A stretch of 64,000 nucleotides of DNA from Bradyrhizobium sp. Ec3.3. GTDB taxonomy: Bacteria; Pseudomonadota; Alphaproteobacteria; Rhizobiales; Xanthobacteraceae. The notes under the pieces are model-generated. The model made no database searches, was not told the DNA's origin, and saw only the letters and a program-made list of their open reading frames with translations. Positions 60,588 to 64,000 of the stretch are shown in pieces. The number at the start of each line of letters is the position of its first letter. The stretch's first letter is position 1. The stretch is from positions 62,001-126,000 of the forward strand of contig NZ_AXAS01000029.1 in NCBI RefSeq assembly GCF_000472925.1. Direction: 5' to 3'. A program made the position numbers and the translations under genes.

Positions 60588-60842
60588 ATGATCGAGGCGG
60601 TCTGGGGCTTTCTGGTTTTCCTTGTCCGTGCGGTCAACTTCGCGCTCGATATCGCGTGCTTCATCGCCGATGCGAGGTACCTTGCGCGGCTGGCCACGGG
60701 CGCCGAGAAGCTCGTCGAGGTCCCACCGGATCCCAGGCCGCTCGCACCCGATGCACAGCGCGCGCTTGCCGAAGCAGAAGAGCGCGAACGCATGCGCGAA
60801 AAGGCCACTCAGGCCGCGAGCGGCACGGTCCAGGCGTCGTAG
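60588..60842 (+). CDS. Small hypothetical protein (84 aa)
   Basis: 84 residues starting MIEAVWGFLVFLVRAVNFAL: a hydrophobic N-terminal helix (about 4-30), then VEVPPDPRPLAPDAQRALAE and an acidic/basic helical tail (AEERERMREKATQA). No signal cleavage site is apparent, so it is probably membrane-anchored with the tail in the cytoplasm. It overlaps the converging monooxygenase gene by 34 bases at its end. Function unknown. Confidence 0.55.
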   Translation: MIEAVWGFLVFLVRAVNFALDIACFIADARYLARLATGAEKLVEVPPDPRPLAPDAQRALAEAEERERMREKATQAASGTVQAS

Positions 60843-61939
60843 CCATAGACCCAACCGGTATCAGTTCGCTCCTTTAGCCAAATGTTGGCGCGCGAGGTCT
60901 CCTGCACCCGCGTGGTCCGCTCCTTGCGGGTCGCCTCGAAGCGGCGAAACGCGTTTGCCACGCCCTCCCGCGCGACACCGTCCAAACAGCGCGAGAGCAC
61001 GGCGGCATCCTCGATCGCCATCGCCGCACCCTGCGCCATATAGGGCGTCATCGGATGGCAGGCGTCGCCGAGCAGCGTGACCTTGCCGTCCGACCAGCGC
61101 TCGAGCGCGTCGCGATCCATGATCGCCCATTTGTGCACGTCGGGGCATGCGGCAAGCACCTGCGCGACCTGCGGATGAAAGCCTTCGAACGATGCGCGCA
61201 AATCCCGCACGTCGCCCTTCGCCGACCAGGACTCGATGCGGAAATCCGGCTCCGGCTGGCTGGTGACGAGATAGACTTCGCTGCGATCCGGCTTGACGTA
61301 ATAGATGACGATGTGACGGTCCTCGCCCCACCATTTGGTGCAGTCGTCGATCTCTTCGCCGCCGAGCAATGACGCGGGATAGGTGGTGCGATAGGCGATA
61401 CGGCCGGTGAACCTGACCTGCGCCGTGTCGAACAGAATGTCGCGCACGAGCGAATGCACGCCGTCCGCGCCGACCACGGCATCGGCGATAGCGCTCGTGC
61501 CATTCGCAAACGTGAGCCTCACGCCTTCGGCGCTCTCATCGAGGCCGGCCAGCTTGTGGTTGAGCCTGATACATTCGGCGGGAACGGCGCTGGCGAGCGC
61601 CGCATGCAGATCGCCACGATGGGCAAGCAGATAGGGCGCGCCGAACTTCTGCTCGGCGCTCTCGCCGAAGATCATGTCGAACTTGACGTCGCCGCTCCGC
61701 CAGTCGCGGTTGTTCCAGGAGCGCGGATAAAAGGCGTGATCGCGCATCCGCGTCTCGAGCCCGAGCGCGCGCAACACCTTCATTGCGTTGCAGCCGATTT
61801 GGATGCCGGCGCCGATCCGGGCAAATTGCGACGCCTGCTCGTAGACCATGACGTCGATGCCGACGCGCCGCAGCGCAGCGGCGGTGGCAAGCCCACCCAT
61901 CCCGGCACCCACGATCGCAACCGAAAGCGGCTTTGCCAT
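60809..61939 (-). CDS. FAD-dependent aromatic monooxygenase, NicC/salicylate hydroxylase-like
   Basis: 376 residues from MAKPLSVAIVGAGMGGLATA. FAD motif VGAGMGGLATAAALRRVGID, the DG motif ADAVVGADGVHSLVRDILFD, KWWGEDRHIVIYYV, and the second FAD motif VTLLGDACHPMTPYMAQGAA. The segments KWWGEDRH and the ending DTGWVYGYDAW closely follow NicC (6-hydroxynicotinate 3-monooxygenase) as I recall it, more than salicylate hydroxylase. It hydroxylates, possibly with decarboxylation, an aromatic acid using NADH. Starts after GGGGACG. No other nic genes nearby, so the substrate is uncertain. Confidence 0.85.
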   Translation of the reverse strand: MAKPLSVAIVGAGMGGLATAAALRRVGIDVMVYEQASQFARIGAGIQIGCNAMKVLRALGLETRMRDHAFYPRSWNNRDWRSGDVKFDMIFGESAEQKFGAPYLLAHRGDLHAALASAVPAECIRLNHKLAGLDESAEGVRLTFANGTSAIADAVVGADGVHSLVRDILFDTAQVRFTGRIAYRTTYPASLLGGEEIDDCTKWWGEDRHIVIYYVKPDRSEVYLVTSQPEPDFRIESWSAKGDVRDLRASFEGFHPQVAQVLAACPDVHKWAIMDRDALERWSDGKVTLLGDACHPMTPYMAQGAAMAIEDAAVLSRCLDGVAREGVANAFRRFEATRKERTTRVQETSRANIWLKERTDTGWVYGYDAWTVPLAA

Positions 61940-61994
61940 CGCGTCCCCACCCCTGTCATCGCGCTGCTCGACGGCCCGCGTCGTTATCTTAGGC

Positions 61995-63956
61995 TCAGGC
62001 TGGCCGGAATCCGGCCCGCGCCAGCGCCGCACGGCTCTCGTCCGAGGCAAGCGCATCCAGAAAGGCCTGCACCGCCGGACGCTGCTTGCGCACGCTCACC
62101 AGCGCGAAATCATAATGCTCTTCGCTGAGCGGAATGAAACCGAGGCTGGACGCATGGGCGACCGGCGCGATGGTCATGCCCCAGTCGGCGCGACGCTGCG
62201 CCACCGCGGCGGCCACCGCATTGTGCGAGCGCGGCTGATTCCAATAGCCTTCCGGTCGCGCGCCGCCGAGCAGGCGGTCGATCAGGATGCGCGTGCCGGC
62301 GCCCTGGTTGCGATTGACCATGATACAGGCTGGATCGGCGAGCGCGGCGGCGACGGCATCCTTCGCTGACAAGCCGTCGAAACGCCTGTCGCCTTTGCGG
62401 AACACGATGCCTTGCATGCGCCGCCAGCCTGGCACGAGCTCGAGCCCCTCAGCTAGGTAAGGCGTGTTGTAGGTCTCGGTCTTGTCGTCGAACAGATGGA
62501 TCGGCGCCAGATCGCACTCGCCGCGCCGCGCCGCCGCCAATCCACCGAGACTGCCCACCGCGATCGAGCGCACGCTGAGGCCAGCGCGCGCGAGCGGCGC
62601 GGTGACGAGATCGAGCCCGGTGCAATGGCTGCCGATGATGACGAGATCGGGCACGCGCACATGCGGCGTGAACAGCGTCACCTCGGCCTCGCTGCCGGCC
62701 GGCATCTGGTCGGCGAGCGCATCGATGCGCAGGAATCCGTCGGCTTGCGCGAAGGACGTGATCGCGCCGGAGCCTTTGCCCGAGGGGTAAGCGATCAGTC
62801 CGTCCTTGCCATCGACCAGCGAGACCATCACGAACTCGGTGCGGCCGAGCTCGGAGGCAATCCGCACGGGCACCTTCGCACTCACTTTGGCATCCGCGCG
62901 CGGCGGAAGGCCCGCCATCTGCCGTAGCACCGGCACGATCATGTCGTGAAAGGTGAACATCGCCGAGGTCGGAAAGCCCGGCAAAATCACCACCGGCTTG
63001 CCGTCGCAGACCGCAAGGCACAACGGCTTGCCGGGCTTGAGCGCGACGCCATGGGCGATGATGCCGGGCTGGCCGAGGCGGCCGATGATGCGATGGGATA
63101 CATCGCCCGCGCCTTTCGACGTGCCGCCCGACAGCACTAGCATGTCGGCTTCCGCGAGCGCCTTGCGCATCGCGGCCTCGAGCTGGGTCTCGTTATCAGG
63201 AATGGCGCCGATGAAATGCGCCGCGCCGCCGTTCTCGTCGATCGCAGCAGTGACGATCGCGCCATTGGTGTCGTAGATCGCAGCGGACGCGAGCGCCTCG
63301 CCGGGCTGCACCAACTCGTCGCCGGTCGAGATAACCGCAACGCGCGGCTTGCGCACGACCTTGACCTCGGCGATGCCACAGGCGGCGAGCATCCCGATCT
63401 CGCGCGAACCGATGATCGTGCCACCGCGCAGCAGAGCTTCGCCGCGCGCGATGTCCGAGCCGGCATAGGACACGAACTGGCCCGGCGAAGCCGCGCGGCG
63501 GACGTCGATCGCGCCGATCCCCGCCGGCTGGGTGTGCTCGACCATGACCACCGCATCGGCGCCGCGTGGCAGAGGGCCGCCGGTCGCGATTGGCGTCGCA
63601 GTGCCCGAGGCGACCTGAAGGGCCGGCGCGGTGCCGCAGGCGATGATCTCGCCATTCAGGGCGAGACGCACGGGCGCAGCCTCGCTCGCCGCGGCAAGAT
63701 CCGCGGAGCGGACAGCAAAGCCATCGACGTTGGAGCGGTCGAAGGGCGGCACGTCGATCGGCGCAAAGATGTCTTCGGCGAGCGCGCTTCCGAGCGCAGC
63801 CGCAAGCGCGCGCGTCTCGCTCGGCAGCGCGCGGGGGAACAACGCGGCTTCAAAGCGCGCCAGCGCCTCCTCGCGGGAGAGTATCTTGAGGAACTGCTCC
63901 TGATCGACCGAACTGCGGTCGGTCGGTTGCGGAATCCTGTTCATGCCGGAACCCAT
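61995..63956 (-). CDS. MoeA-like protein fused to a periplasmic-binding-protein-like domain
   Basis: 653 residues. Residues about 20-415 form a complete MoeA fold: DIFAPIDVPPFDRSNVDGFA, IATGGPLPRGADAVVMVEHT, VAVISTGDELVQPGEAL, SGGTSKGAGDVSHRIIG, LPGFPTSAMFTFHDMIVP. Residues about 430-650 resemble a PBP domain of the molybdate/LysR-substrate type: LVIIGSHCTGLDLVTAPLAR, DDKTETYNTPYLAEGLELVP, IMVNRNQGAGTRILIDRLLG, EGYWNQPRSHNAVAAAVAQR. It starts one base after the stop of an upstream gene, so it is translation-coupled. May sense or select the metal/cofactor (inference). Confidence 0.88.
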   Translation of the reverse strand: MGSGMNRIPQPTDRSSVDQEQFLKILSREEALARFEAALFPRALPSETRALAAALGSALAEDIFAPIDVPPFDRSNVDGFAVRSADLAAASEAAPVRLALNGEIIACGTAPALQVASGTATPIATGGPLPRGADAVVMVEHTQPAGIGAIDVRRAASPGQFVSYAGSDIARGEALLRGGTIIGSREIGMLAACGIAEVKVVRKPRVAVISTGDELVQPGEALASAAIYDTNGAIVTAAIDENGGAAHFIGAIPDNETQLEAAMRKALAEADMLVLSGGTSKGAGDVSHRIIGRLGQPGIIAHGVALKPGKPLCLAVCDGKPVVILPGFPTSAMFTFHDMIVPVLRQMAGLPPRADAKVSAKVPVRIASELGRTEFVMVSLVDGKDGLIAYPSGKGSGAITSFAQADGFLRIDALADQMPAGSEAEVTLFTPHVRVPDLVIIGSHCTGLDLVTAPLARAGLSVRSIAVGSLGGLAAARRGECDLAPIHLFDDKTETYNTPYLAEGLELVPGWRRMQGIVFRKGDRRFDGLSAKDAVAAALADPACIMVNRNQGAGTRILIDRLLGGARPEGYWNQPRSHNAVAAAVAQRRADWGMTIAPVAHASSLGFIPLSEEHYDFALVSVRKQRPAVQAFLDALASDESRAALARAGFRPA

Positions 63957-63957
63957 A

Positions 63958-64000
63958 TCATTCCCGCATCAGATAGGCATCGACCGGCGCGCCCGCCGCA
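63958..64000 (-). CDS. C-terminal end of an upstream gene (partial)
   Basis: The minus strand reads AAGAPVDAYLMRE and a TGA at 63958-63960, one base before the ATG of the MoeA-PBP gene. The position and spacing suggest the last residues of an upstream operon gene, probably another molybdopterin-related one. Only 13 residues are visible, so this is not identifiable. Confidence 0.4.
   Translation of the reverse strand, partial: AAGAPVDAYLMRE

Overview
The window is high-GC DNA with tightly packed, often overlapping genes. The gene set (formate dehydrogenase with its molybdenum-cofactor genes, pobA and pcaHG for 4-hydroxybenzoate, a GrlR-family protein, OruR-like and other AraC regulators, DUF1254 proteins) suggests an alphaproteobacterium of the Bradyrhizobium / Nitrobacteraceae type. 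That assignment is inference from gene families. I saw no rRNA, tRNA, CRISPR array, insertion sequence or phage module, so this looks like a chromosomal stretch rich in catabolic and envelope genes.

Layout. 1-1.2 kb: small, mostly membrane, hypothetical genes on the minus strand. 1.4-6.4 kb: galE, a 57-residue DNA-binding-like protein, a CSS-EAL c-di-GMP phosphodiesterase, a VanZ-like protein, a small secreted protein, a CHRD protein. 6.5-13.5 kb: a minus-strand sugar-type ABC importer operon (permease, binding protein, permease fused to a beta-propeller, separate beta-propeller enzyme, ATPase). 13.7-17.3 kb: a GrlR-like protein, an AraC regulator that looks N-terminally decayed, and a class III cyclase gene with a frameshift and an apparent ACG in place of its start codon.

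17.3-32.1 kb: one co-directional run on the minus strand. It starts with a formylglycine-generating enzyme and an arylsulfatase, continues through a MoxR / DUF58 / DUF4381 / VWA / VWA-TPR / BatD operon, a second arylsulfatase, a DUF3302 + HlyD pair, a DUF1254 protein and an outer-membrane SphA-type protein, and ends at the broken cyclase. An AraC regulator diverges from its head. The sulfatases have Cys-type active sites and twin-arginine-like leaders, so modification by the cytoplasmic FGE followed by export is a coherent picture. The MoxR/VWA block between the two sulfatases is the best candidate for an undescribed envelope maturation system.

33.7-36.6 kb: a periplasmic FecR-like protein with a CHASE2 cyclase. 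36.6-43.6 kb: aromatic catabolism: pobA with a divergent AraC regulator, a secreted hypothetical protein, a GAF histidine kinase, then pcaHG with a divergent LysR regulator. These turn 4-hydroxybenzoate into protocatechuate and open its ring. 43.6-48.4 kb: pncB, then tcuAB (tricarballylate-type oxidation) with a divergent FCD-GntR regulator and a clear palindromic operator.

48.7-64 kb: a formate dehydrogenase region: YbaK, fdsA, a fused FdsG-FdsB subunit, a small PsiF-like protein, an oxalate/formate-type MFS transporter, a TusA-like protein, moeA, mobB, fdhD and mobA, then a frameshifted small membrane gene, a NicC-like FAD monooxygenase, and a second MoeA fused to a periplasmic-binding-protein-like domain. 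Two clear one-base frameshifts in otherwise good genes mean assembly error must be excluded before calling them pseudogenes.
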